DNA of 64,000 nucleotides, taken from Xiphophorus maculatus. Taxonomy: Eukaryota; Chordata; Actinopteri; Cyprinodontiformes; Poeciliidae. The stretch covers positions 21,820,968 to 21,884,967 of the forward strand of contig NC_036456.1 in assembly GCF_002775205.1 (NCBI RefSeq), written 5' to 3'. The notes below the pieces were generated by a model. The model searched no databases. It was given only the letters and a program-made list of their open reading frames with translations, and was not told the DNA's origin. This document shows positions 52,501 through 62,700 of this stretch, in pieces (within the stretch, counting starts at the first letter, position 1; each line of letters begins with the position of its first letter). The translations under genes were made by a program, and so were the position numbers.

Positions 52501-53357
52501 CTGAATGGTCATCTAGGGGACTGTCAATTATTATGGACATACTGGACTCTGACTCTGTTAAATCCTTTGAACAAATTAAGACCAATTTCAATATTTCTAA
52601 TAGAGATTTTTATAAATACCTACAGATCCGTCATTTTGTGAACTCTCTCAGGAGAACAGGAGACTTACGCACAAGATTGTCAGAGTTAGAAAATATAATT
52701 GTCATGACCAAATCTCCAAAAGGACTTATCTCCAAGATATATAGTTTATTATCTGGCTCTGACTCCTCAGCTTACGATGCTATGAAGCTGGTGTGGGAAC
52801 GTGATCTAGGGCTGAAGTTTGATCTAGCAGATTGGGAGGAAATTTGTATTGGGGTTTTTCCCAACTGCACTTCAGTTTCTATACATGAGCAGAACTTTAA
52901 ATTTTTCTACCGAACTTATTATACACCTGTTCGCCTTCGGAGGATGTTTCCAGATACTTTAGATCTTTGTCGTAAATGCAAAATACATAGGGGCACATTT
53001 ATTCATCTGTTTTGGTCTTGCAATTGTATTCAAGTTTTCTGGAAAGCAGTTCATCTGATGATACAAGAGATCTTTGGTAAACGGTTCCCACTAACTCCCT
53101 CCTTCTGTCTTTTTAATCATACTTCGGAAATTCTATATAATGCAGATACTAAACATTTGCTTGTAATCCTCTTATTTCTGGCCAAGAAATGCATATTACT
53201 GAGATGGACAGCACCGCAGGCCCCTACGGTTGATATGTGGATTTCACAAATCTCTGATATTGTTTTAGTTGAAAAGTTGACTCATGATCTTCATCAAAAG
53301 TCAGACAAATTCTGGAGGATCTGGGACCCAGTACAATCTTTCTTACAGAGACTGTAA
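49599..53357 (+). CDS. LINE ORF2: APE endonuclease plus reverse transcriptase, 1252 residues, intact
   Basis: The N-terminal APE-type endonuclease (about residues 1-235) shows N11 in TWNVQGL, E40 in LLQETRLS, AGDFNCV and LSDHAPVF. The reverse transcriptase (about residues 450-760) shows KCPGPDGFPLEFF, RPISLLNVDYKI, DAEKAFDRVEW, GCRQGCPLSPLLF and the catalytic FADD at about 697-700. A C-terminal Cys/His knuckle, CRKCKIHRGTFIHLFWSC, follows near residue 1125. All key residues of both enzymes are present and no stop interrupts the frame. This layout is that of L1/Tx1-clade elements, which nick DNA and copy their RNA by target-primed reverse transcription. An unusually long spacer of about 500 bp separates it from ORF1. 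Confidence 0.95.
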   Translation: MSGSLRIVTWNVQGLGHVIKKKKVLSFLKKNKLDIALLQETRLSATEHLKLKRDWVGNVYFSAHSQNKKGTAILIHKNLPFILEHEEKDSEGRFILITGSIHGQHITILNVYAPNDDSPQFMSRMILLFNHHCKGIGFLAGDFNCVMNASLDRSSSAKLPNPKASAVLKNLCTDTGLIDIWRHLHPKTRDYTFYSHPHNSYSRLDYFFIPKSLLHSVQSCNLDPIVLSDHAPVFLSVDPVLRMPRTFTWKFNTSFLDDKSFCNFVRNNLLQFWLDNKNSPVSSAMIWDAAKATLRGHLISYCSHQKAVLAERRNNLEKEVIRLEQIHKQSPTLSNLKALMAVKSELNIDYTRQVQKLLLYTKQKYYEFGNKSSHMLSHLLKNQDNSRLINMIRTQNEDVSYDPIIINSTFRDFYTSLYNTDMADPEDITSYLSNISLPSVTGEDRAFLDAAITPEEVWAAIKSMPNRKCPGPDGFPLEFFKSFWPEIQPILMPAVNDILRNGIPPSWRHASISLLLKEGKSPLDCSSFRPISLLNVDYKIVAKVLARRLENILPKIINPDQAGFIKMRYGTDNIRRVLNVVQYLNTHKKPAVIVSLDAEKAFDRVEWQFLFQVLHKFGLGPNFINLVKSFYSDPTASVNTNGLMSEPFKIHRGCRQGCPLSPLLFTLFIEPLAEIIRTNPDVSGINIGGRNHVISLFADDVLLYMCNPEKSIPAILESMATFSALSGYKINLGKSVATPFGIPPEQFMQSPFQMSMRGFKYLGIFVTHDLNNLFGANYSPLIQKIKHDLIKWTPLPTSFLGRINIIKMNILPRLNYLYQNLPCYLSPAHFKSLNSHLSRFVWNNKHPRVKFSILTKPKHLGGLSLPSLQLYYWAAQLKIISNWFMNRSNSLWLDLESQSCFPSKLNSLFFISGIDQIPHLRSNLIVYNTLLAWRDVKKYLNISPILSSWSSLTLNPDLPAEIRNIGLSEWSSRGLSIIMDILDSDSVKSFEQIKTNFNISNRDFYKYLQIRHFVNSLRRTGDLRTRLSELENIIVMTKSPKGLISKIYSLLSGSDSSAYDAMKLVWERDLGLKFDLADWEEICIGVFPNCTSVSIHEQNFKFFYRTYYTPVRLRRMFPDTLDLCRKCKIHRGTFIHLFWSCNCIQVFWKAVHLMIQEIFGKRFPLTPSFCLFNHTSEILYNADTKHLLVILLFLAKKCILLRWTAPQAPTVDMWISQISDIVLVEKLTHDLHQKSDKFWRIWDPVQSFLQRL

Positions 53358-53671
53358 TCTTTATTTATCTTATTAATTTACTTGTTTTTTTTTTGTTTTT
53401 TTTTATTTCTTTACATTTAATATATCGTTCACTTGGCTGTCTGGGAGCTTTGACTACTTAGAATGTTGCCTGGGAATGTCTGTCTGTACTTTGTGCATGT
53501 GGGCTGTATGTATGTTTTTTTTTTTTTTTTTTAACTTTATTCTATGTTGACACTGCTGTGCTCCTTGTTTATTTGGGGTGGGTTGTTTTTGTTTACTTTT
53601 GTTGATGTTTACATATAGTAATAAAAACCAATAAACAAATATTTAAAAAAAAAAAAAAATACAGAATTATG

Positions 53672-56314
53672 AGTTTCTAAAGGTAAAGTTTATTCAGACG
53701 GAGTGAATAACCTGTGTGGCCACTGATTACTGGCTCATCAAACATAAAACTGCGTACAGCAGAAAGTTTTCATGGTTTTTAACCAGCTCAAACATGACAA
53801 AGGTAAAGTTACAGAAATGACCCTGAAGCTGACAGACTCTAACACCGCAGCTCTATTTATAACCGACTGCACCACAAAGTAGAGAACAACTTGTTCTCAA
53901 AGCATGGAGAGCTGCGACCACCAGACCAGTAACCCAACCAGGCTCAGCCAGCAGGAACCAGCAACATCAGACTGTTTTATATTAATATAAAGATTGTAAT
54001 TTTAGTTTTGAACCTTTAAGATCAGATGAATCAGGTTCTGATTTTATTTCTGCGCTCTCACGGCTCCAGGCTGGAGTTTTAAAGATAAACACCAAGTTTT
54101 TTCTTCCACTAACTAAAATAAAGGACTTTTTTCCTAAAATACAAAAGCTTGAGGAGATAATGACACGCTTTACAACAGAAATCAGAATCCCAAAAGGTGC
54201 AATTATCAAACATGTACTAAAAACACAAGTTTAAATTATGAAGGAGGAATGAGGCTCCAAACTTTTTACAATATGTTGTAACATTTATTATTATCACTAA
54301 TATGTGTAAACCAAAAGGTCACAGAGCCAGAAAATGGGGAAGATAGTTATGATTCCAGACAAATTAACATATAATTAAAGGTCAGAGGTCATGAAGACAC
54401 TCAGGAAACATTTCCTTATAAGGAAGTTAAGGATAGAAGAAGCAGTCAGAATCATGTCAGTCTTAAAGGTTGTATAAAAACGTCGCCAACATTCGGGGTT
54501 GTGAATCTGGGACAGTCTTTGTGTTCACATCAGGATCAGAGGTTCTGAAGACCATCTGGGTTTGGAGAGAAGAACCGAGCCGGCACCAGAACCAAGAACT
54601 GCAACCCTGATGAGGCCGACCGACAAGCCAAAGGTCCAGGGTTCAGAACCTGGATTTAGTCTCCAGACTTGCTGGTTTTTCTTTTTGTTGGATCCAAGAA
54701 CTTTCACAGTTTTTGTCAGGAACAAGTTGAAGAATTTTTTATTAATTTTTAATTTTGGGGCAACAATTTTGGGGCAACATCAGTTTTCATGGTAAAACCG
54801 ACTGAACCCAGGAAAAAGCTTCCCATGTGGAATGAGCCTCTCTCTCTGACTACGACACATTTATTAGTTAAAAGCTTTTAGGGAAACATAAAGTCTGGTT
54901 GCTGTAGCCAACAATATTATTGGTGCTTTTTAATGGTTGCCTTGATAGAATAAAATAAAAATCATGAAGTCTACTAGTTCAGACTGTAAAATAATTGGGT
55001 TCCAGAGGAGAAGCTGCTGCTCAGCTTCCTGCTCAGTTCAGCTGAACTCAGAGGCTGCAGGTTAGAGGCTGACAGTTTCCTCACCAGCAGCTAAAACTAA
55101 CCTGGTTAAACATCAGGATGATGGTTTGTTCTATATTTATTTAACTTTATGTGAATAGGGGACAGATATTAGTTTATTCTTGTTTCTGTCCTTTTCATTC
55201 ATGATGTATTTTATTAGTTAAATGAACTATTCATAATTATTGTTGAGTGAATGAAATAAAAAATAAAAAGGAGTCTGGTAAAGACAGCAAAGTTTGCTGC
55301 TGTGGGTAAAGATCTCTGATCACAGCCACAACATCCCTCAGTGTGAGACTGAAAACATTTCTGAGTTGATCATTTAGTGAACAATGGACCGGGTCTGAAG
55401 TTCTGGCAACTTGTGCCTCTGGTTTCATGTCCAGCAGATGTGATGGATCCAGTAACATCTTTCCTGCTGCTGAATCCAGATCAGCAGCTGATGATCACGT
55501 CTCTGAACAAACAACACCTGACATCTGATGACATTACAAAACTGCTAAAGCTATTTTCACAGGAACTTATTGTATAAAAACCTAAAATCAAATTCAATGT
55601 GACTATTTATAATTCACTGATCAATACTGATCAGTCTGTTCACTAATTGCTGTTTACTTTCACTTATTGTATTTCTTTCTGTAATAATATTATAAAAGCA
55701 AATCTGCTTTTATCAAATTTAATGCTTTTCAAATTGTGTTTATTTTAGATTAAAGCAGTGGTTCCCAAATCCAGTTCTTGTCCTGTTGTCGTCTAACTTG
55801 GACTAGGACGTCACCAGCTTGAATTGACCAAAACTACTAACTATTATCAAGGCCCTCTCTAATTTTAATTCAATATTATGACAGTAAAAATGGTGAATTT
55901 TAACAGCGTCTCTTAACTTCTCTGGTTTCTTGGCTTTTCTTCTTTTTATTCTTTTTATGGTGCTTTAAAAAAAACTGAAAGTGTGCAATACCGCCACCCT
56001 CTGGTCTGGAGTGTGAACTGGCGCTAATTCAATAACAGATTTTACATCATACATCTGAAAATGGATTTGGTAAAGACGGATTCTGTGTTTTAGTTTATAA
56101 ACTGAAACAACAGATCATATTTAGAGAAAATCCCACTGAGTTAAAGTAAGTCAGTAAATGTTTCTCTAATTTAGATTTTTGAATCAAGATACTTTCAGAA
56201 GTTTTTTCAACACTGATCCTCATGCTCATAAATTTGACCAAATTTGTAACTTTAAGGTTTAGGGATTAAATTCTACCTCTGCTTCTTGTCTTGTCCTTTT
56301 TGTGTTTGATGATG
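53672..56314. other. Intergenic DNA downstream of Fc receptor-like copy B
   Basis: No exon recognised on either strand. AT-rich, with no clear LINE or LTR boundary. Short open frames near 54525-54795 and 55237-55577 overlap on opposite strands without family similarity. Confidence 0.5.
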
Positions 56315-58787
56315 TCAATAGTTGGCATCTTCTGTCCTCACTGCTGAATAGACGGCGTCTGGATGGCTCTCTGAAAAATACCATATGAACAATCTACTGC
56401 AATACCATTCAAACAGCAAAGAAGTAAATACAAACACCAATCTTACACAAAGGTCATCCAACCATTGTTTAAAGCTGCATGTCATAGAGGGAGAGTCACC
56501 AGTTTACTGCACAGCAACACAAATACAGGTACGCATACCTACAGGCAATTTAGATTATTTTAACTGTTCATGCTTTTCAACCTATGGAAGGAAACTGGAC
56601 CAGAGTAAATCAATGGATGTACAGGAAGTAAATCAATGGATGTACAGGAAGTAAATCAATGGATGTACAGGAAGTAATCAATGGATGTACAGGAAGTAAT
56701 CAATGGATGTACAGGAAGTAATCAATGGATGTACAGGAAGTACATCAGAGACTCCAGGCTGGGGTTTGAACTTGTGACTGAAAGGCAACAGTGCTACCAG
56801 CTGCTCCATCATGCAATCAAGTCTGAAATCAAACCCCAAAAAACTCAGATTCAATACTGATGTCAATTGTTAATTATTGTTTACACTGTAATTATTCTTG
56901 TTGTAAATAAATTGAAGGATATTTTCCAACCACAAAATCTGAAAATTAAGTTGTTTGCTTCAATCTTGGTTTTAATTTTGTAAAGCATTAAAATGTTGAA
57001 AACTAATAAGTTTATTGCATTAATTCTGAAATGTAAACTGTATATGTATGTAAACATAAGGTGAATAAAATGCTGGTATTGTGTAAGACCCAAAGTAAGA
57101 CCCAGTTTAACATGAACGTCCACATTAAGCTAAATAGAAAAACAGGAAACTGGACGACCACGTAGCTGCAAGAAGCTCTTCACCACAGACTGCAACACAT
57201 TTCTGTGGTCAGACGTTTCCTTTGGTCTCTGATACACCAACAGATAATATTAACTTCTGTTCTTGTTGATCAAGAAGATTTTGATCACAGAAATATGAAG
57301 GATTTTTTTTGGTGCATTGTCTCAGTTACAAAGAACCTATGAATGTTGTGATTTTACGCAGCTTTTTACCTCACAATTATGTTGCAGTTTATGTTGTTAT
57401 CACATAGCAATCGCAATACAAAATGTAAAACGGTTCAATTAATGTGAGGATTTTTGGAAATAAATATAAACACAACAGGTTTGTTTTTTGTTTTTACCAT
57501 TGTTTGGTGTATTGCTCCTGTGTTGATGAGGCAATATGCGAATGTCACCGTATCTGATATCCTCCTCTCCAACTTTCTCTTCGTAAGCAGAAAGCAGCAA
57601 AAATTCACAGTCATACTCCTGCTTTGAAGTGTGACTAAATTTGTACATTTAAAACAAAATTAAAACATCTTTAAAGTAAAAGCTCACTGTGTGAAACAGA
57701 ACCTGAACATCAGGTGTTTTTTGTCTTACCAGGTTTCCTGTTTGAGTGTCTCCTCACCAGTCCTCCCAGCAATACCAGTAAAACCACAACAACGGCAAGC
57801 ACAGCAGGCAGGAGGGCAAATAAAAACGTAGGTGCAGTAGGCGAGGATTTTTCTGAAATAAATTAAAAAAAATAATGTTGCATTGTGGTTATTGAGATTT
57901 TATAAACTAAGCAAGTGAAGCTCCTGACCTCTGACCTTTGACAGAGATCCTGCTGGATGGAGACTCTCCATGACGGCTGATGTTACATTTATAGAGGCCT
58001 TCATCAGAGCTGGAAACATGGAGGAGGGTCATGTGACCTGATGGTCCATCACCAATGAAGGAGCCATCTTTATAGAAAGCAGCTGGGAGGTTGTGGGTTG
58101 GATTCTTTGCTCTGCAGCTCAGAGTGACGTCATCTCCCTCCATCACAGGGAGGACAGGACTCTGCAGGATCACTGATCCACCTCAACACAGAGACAAACT
58201 ACAGCATTTCATCCATTTCCACACAGCTTCAGCAACACTAACTCCACAGTCTGATCTTACCAGAGACAGAGAGCTGGATGCTGCTGCTGCTGCTGGAGGA
58301 TCCAGACATGGACTCACACCAGTACAGACCAGTGTCCCATGGGAGGAGACCAGTTAACGTACATGAAGAGTTCGCTGGTTGACCCCAGTCCTCACACTCA
58401 TCTCTGGTGTCTTTGCTTGTGTTTCTCCTCACAGTCCATCCATCAGATCCGTTTTCATCCTCACAGATCAGAGTCACAGATTCATATTCAAAGAACTGAG
58501 ATCTGCTGGGACTCACAGTCAGACGAACTGAAATAATAAAACATTCATCCTTTCATTAGTTCCACAGGATCAAATCTAGATCTAGAGTTAACAGAATCAG
58601 GTTGTAACCTTGGTTTGTTGAGCGGCTCAGCAGAGAGATCAGAGCTGCAGAGAAATGAGTCTCAGGTTAGTTGGAGCTTTAATCAGCTTCTGCTGTGGGA
58701 AGCAGCAGTGATCGTCTCTCAACATTTCCACACCAACATCCAGCAGATGGACTCACCCAGCAGCCTGAGGACAGATGTTCCCTCCAT
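56315..58787 (-). CDS. Fc receptor-like protein, copy B: two Ig domains, membrane segment and ITIM tail, 7 exons
   Basis: Minus-strand exons in transcript order: 58787-58757, 58644-58609, 58527-58261 (Ig1), 58181-57936 (Ig2), 57852-57730 (membrane), 57578-57498 (tail 1) and 56370-56315 (tail 2 and stop). Every intron is phase 1, giving 279 residues. The signal peptide [19 protein letters not shown] is split over exons 1-2. Ig1 has TLICEDENG...DTGLYWCES; Ig2 has [12 protein letters not shown]...DEGLYKC. The transmembrane helix ([20 protein letters not shown]) is followed by a basic RRHSNRK. The tail carries [11 protein letters not shown], a consensus ITIM around Y244, and [12 protein letters not shown]-like around Y269, and ends in DANY. 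Known for Fc receptor and FCRL families: binding of immunoglobulin or related ligands; ITIMs recruit SHP phosphatases. I infer an inhibitory receptor. The ligand is unknown. The last exon lies about 1.1 kb past its neighbour but fits in phase. Confidence 0.82.
56605..56740. repeat. Minisatellite, 22-23-bp unit, 6 copies, in the last intron of Fc receptor-like copy B
   Basis: Six copies of aatcaatggatgtacaggaa followed by gta. The first copies carry one more A than the later ones. Confidence 0.9.
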
Positions 58788-59719
58788 TCTGCAGCTGGAT
58801 CCAATGAGACCAGCAGCAGTTTGACACTCACTGAAAACATCCTCTTCCTCTTCCTGGATCTCTACGTCGTCTTTTAATCGACCACAAAGTTTTTTTGCTA
58901 AAGTTTGTTACTCAACTTAAAAACTTTTAACTTCAGTTTCCTGATTGTCAAACCAACTCAAACTTCTGTAGCTTTTAGTTCAACTGGTTTAAAATGTTTC
59001 CCTCCTAAAATCTTCCCTAAACAGTTTCTGCGTTTCTTTCAAGCCTCAGTTAAAAAGTCAAACTAAAAGTTTAACTTGTAGCAACAAAAATCTAACAGCT
59101 GCTATTAGCATGTTTTAGCAGGACTCTTTAAGGTTCAGAGATCTGATGATCTCAGTGAATCGGAGCAGAACCAGTCCTCTTCCTGTAACACAGAGAAACC
59201 GGCTCCTTCACTGTAAAAACAAACATGTCACCATTTCTAAATAATGGACTTAATGCAACGATTAAAAAAGTGAAATTAAGTCCAGAAATCAGAACTAACA
59301 GAGACAGAAAAAATTCTATGTACACTAAAAACAAACAAAGTTATTTTATTTTAAGCTCAAAAACTTAAACCTTTGTGTTGCAGTAACAATGTTTCTTATT
59401 ATTATTCCTCAAAACTGTTTATGGAATAATTCAGAATTATTGGTGACATTAAGTTCTGTCTTGTACTGTTTTTTTAAATGTAATTAATAATTACATAAAT
59501 CAATTAGGTAATTAATTCATTTTTTTAGAAAGCGTGAAAATCCCACGCTTTTTATGTATAGTGAGGTGAGGGACGCGGCCAGCAGGAGGCGGTAGAGACA
59601 TCCGCTCCAATTAAATTCCGAAGAAGAAGAAGGCGAGTCTTCCGTTTCCAGGGACAACAGGAAGTAGGCGTGTTGGGAGCAACGTGGGGAGGATTTGGAT
59701 CCAAACGGGAGAAGACGGG
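58788..59719. other. Intergenic DNA between Fc receptor-like copy B and the zinc-finger-type gene
   Basis: These two genes diverge head to head about 1 kb apart, so the interval should hold both promoters. I see no clear TATA box for either. A short hairpin (aaagcgtg...cacgcttt) lies near 59527-59550. Confidence 0.5.
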
Positions 59720-59758
59720 ATGTTTTACTGCAGCAGCGGCGGTTCCGACCCACTCAGC

Positions 59759-62700
59759 ATGTCTAAGAGCGACTTCCTGAGAGGAATCATCACCGAGAAG
59801 CTGAGCGCCGCCGCCCGGGAGATCATAGCGGCGGTGGAGCGGACCGTGGCCGGGTACGAGGAGGAGGCGTCGGGCTTCAGACGGGAGATCGACCGCCAGA
59901 GGAGGCAGCTGGAGCTGCTGCAGCCGCAGGTCAGGCTGACCAGAGGAGGTCAGTGGCGGACAGGAGATAAATATTAAATACTGACACGGTTCAGACTCGG
60001 AGGTGCTGAGTTGGAAAAATTGACTTTTTATTAAATATTCAGACTTTTTTTTTCAATGTCTCTTTTTCTGTTCACGTAAAATTAACTTCCTCCGCCATCA
60101 CGCTCATTTAAAATGTCGCGTCGTAGCTTACCGGAAGTTTTTTTTTTTTAGAATTTTGACTTTTTTTTTTTTCAGAATTTTGACTTTATTTATTTTGACT
60201 AGAATTTTAAAGTTTTTCCTCAGAATTGTAACTGTAACTTTGACCACTGCTACCTGCAGTATCAGTGGTAGATGAATTTACCCAGAGGTTCCCAAAGATT
60301 TTTTTCTGGGCCCCCTATAGATGACAATAAAATCCCCCCAAAAAGAAAAAAAAATTAAAATTAGAAGTTCAACCAGACATAAACTTATACACACATTTTC
60401 TTTTTTCAAAATATTTTCAAACTGAAGTTTATTTCACACTTCAGGTTGCAACTGAACAAACTACAAACCATCTTTACAGTGAAACACTTTTGTGTAATTG
60501 TTTTTTTTTTTTCATTAATCCGTACTTCCTGGTTCCCGCGCCCCCCTGTGATGGCACTGCGCCCCCATAGGGGGCGTGCCCCACACTTTGGGAACCACCG
60601 CATCAACCAGTGTTTATATTTATAGTGCTCATAAACTCATTTGACTGTGTTCACAACAAAACAGGTTTGATGCTAATCAGCATCATCAGTCCAAAAGGGG
60701 ATAAAAAGATAATATTTTCACTCCAACAGAGTTTCTGCTTATTCAAAAGTTAATAAGTAGAAACTAGAGATACACGAATTAATTTATCGTCCAGAGCAGG
60801 GGTGGGCAACTCCAGGCCTGGAGGGCCTAAACATCTCCTGCAACTTTTCGATGTATCTTTACTTCAACACACCTGAGTCAAATAATGAGGTCATCAGCAG
60901 AACCTGGAGAACCTTAGGAGGAGATTCAGCTGTTGGATTCAAGCATGTTGGACCAGAGAGACGTCTAAGAGCTGCAGGACACCGGACCTCCAGGACCAGG
61001 ACTGCCCACCCCTGGTCTAGAGTTTGGAATCAGACCAATACTGAAAAATCTCTTTGTGTTTTAATTTTCTAACTTTTGTTGAATTCAAAACTACAGCATC
61101 TACAGAAGAACATGTTGTCATTTAATCTGATGAGTTAAATCCTTAAAAATGACAAAAACTGGTCAAATGCAGCTGTTCAGACTCTGTTGTTGTCCAGATG
61201 TGGAGGCAGCTGAGATTCACAAACTGACTGGGAGCCACTTTGATGATGAAGAGGAGGAGGAGGAGGAGGAGGAGGATCCAGTAGCAATCTCCAAGGTGAT
61301 CCAAGAAGATCTGAAGGACCCAGATTATGAAATTCCACCAAGGTAACAGATCAGAGCAACACGGTTCTTAAATAACAGGAAAAACAAACAAATAAGTGAA
61401 TAGTTTAAAGAAATGGAAATATTCTGAATTCAACAAATTAGTGTGATTTAACATTTACAGTGTTGAATCCAACATTTATATTATGACTTTAATCTTCTAG
61501 TAGAAAACAAATCATAGCCTGGCTGGAAATCTTTATTATACTGTAGAGTTGGCCTGAATTCAAAGTCCAAATAAATAGAAGCTGAAAAACAAACTGTTTT
61601 GTTTGACAAAAAAAAAAATGTCTCGTGCAGCCAATCAGGTCGTTTTATCGCTCGATCTTCAGCCAATCAGGTCGTTTTATCTACCGGCCTTCAGCCAATC
61701 AGGTTGTTTATCGCTCGGCCTTCAGCCAATCAGGTCGTTTTATCTACCGGCCTTCAGCCAATCAGGTTGTTTTATCTACCGGCCTTCAGCCAATCAGGTC
61801 GTTTTATCGCTCGGCCTTCAGCCAATCAGGTTGTTTTATCGCTCGGCCTTCAGCCAATCAGGTCGTTTTATCGCCCGGCCTGCAGCCAGTCAGAACTGAC
61901 CTGCTGTCTTTTTGCAGGTCCGGTTTCTCCAGAGTCCAGACCGCCAGAAGGAGGAAAAGAACCGGCCAAACTCGGGTCAGCGACTCTCAGAACCACCTGA
62001 ACGTAAACGCAGCTCGGTTCTTCTCAAACTGGATTTTAGACCAAATTTAAAATGTTTTTAGGGATTCTAAACAATCATAATCCAAAAACTAAAGAGTTTG
62101 GTTGTTCTGATTTGACTCGATTAATCTTGTTTAAAATTCATAAAAACAGTTCAGTTTAAAAGTTTAGAATCTGGAAATGAATCATTTTGAATCTGTTAGA
62201 AATGAATGATTCACTGTTTTCACTGGAATCAGCCAATATGAACAGCTGAACTGACTAAAAATGTTTTTGCTTAAACACAGATACAAATGTAATGAACTAC
62301 ACATTAATGTTATAAGTCTGCACCATGTCTGTGTTTTAAGAAAAAGAAACATTTTAAGTAAATTCGGGTCGGTACCGCCCGATACTGTTCTGTGAAAAGC
62401 CCGTTCCTCCAGTTTGTCATTTTCGACCTCGTCTGTTTCAGAAAACGCAGGTAAAGATTGAAGTTGATCAACATCTCCCCTCCGAGTCTGCAGCTACCGA
62501 CCCGGTGGTTCTGAAGAGCCATGAAACCGGGTTCCATACGAGGTGACTACATTCATTAGAAAGCAGCTAAAGTCCAAAGTAGAGCTCTGTCAGAACCACA
62601 GAAAGCCCGGACGGTTTCAGGTCCGTTAAACAAAGATGTTCTCCATTTGCAGCTTTGTCGGCGCCGTCAACGGGTCCATCGGATCAGCAGACCAACACCA

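Larger units (their letters stand above)
48048..53658 (+). mobile_element. Full-length L1/Tx1-clade LINE with target-site duplication
   Basis: About 5.6 kb, running from a 5' UTR with an 'aagatgg' phrase through ORF1 and ORF2 to a 3' tail with AATAAA-like signals (about 53619-53635) and a poly(A) run. A 13-bp duplication, atacagaattatg, brackets it at 48035-48047 and 53659-53671. The flank is 16 bp if the adjoining A-run is counted. A perfect target duplication and an uninterrupted ORF2 indicate a recent insertion. It lies between the V-set gene and Fc receptor-like copy B. Confidence 0.92.

Noticed and set aside
58615-58877. Plus-strand open frames opposite the signal exons of Fc receptor-like copy B
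   Set aside because: They are antisense to a complete, phase-consistent minus-strand gene.
61599-62050. Three overlapping forward open frames with repeated 'ANQV' and 'SQSG' peptides; also a CRISPR-like look
   Set aside because: Direct 32-bp tandem repeat with no unique spacers, in a vertebrate intron. Only 61918-62002 fits as an exon.
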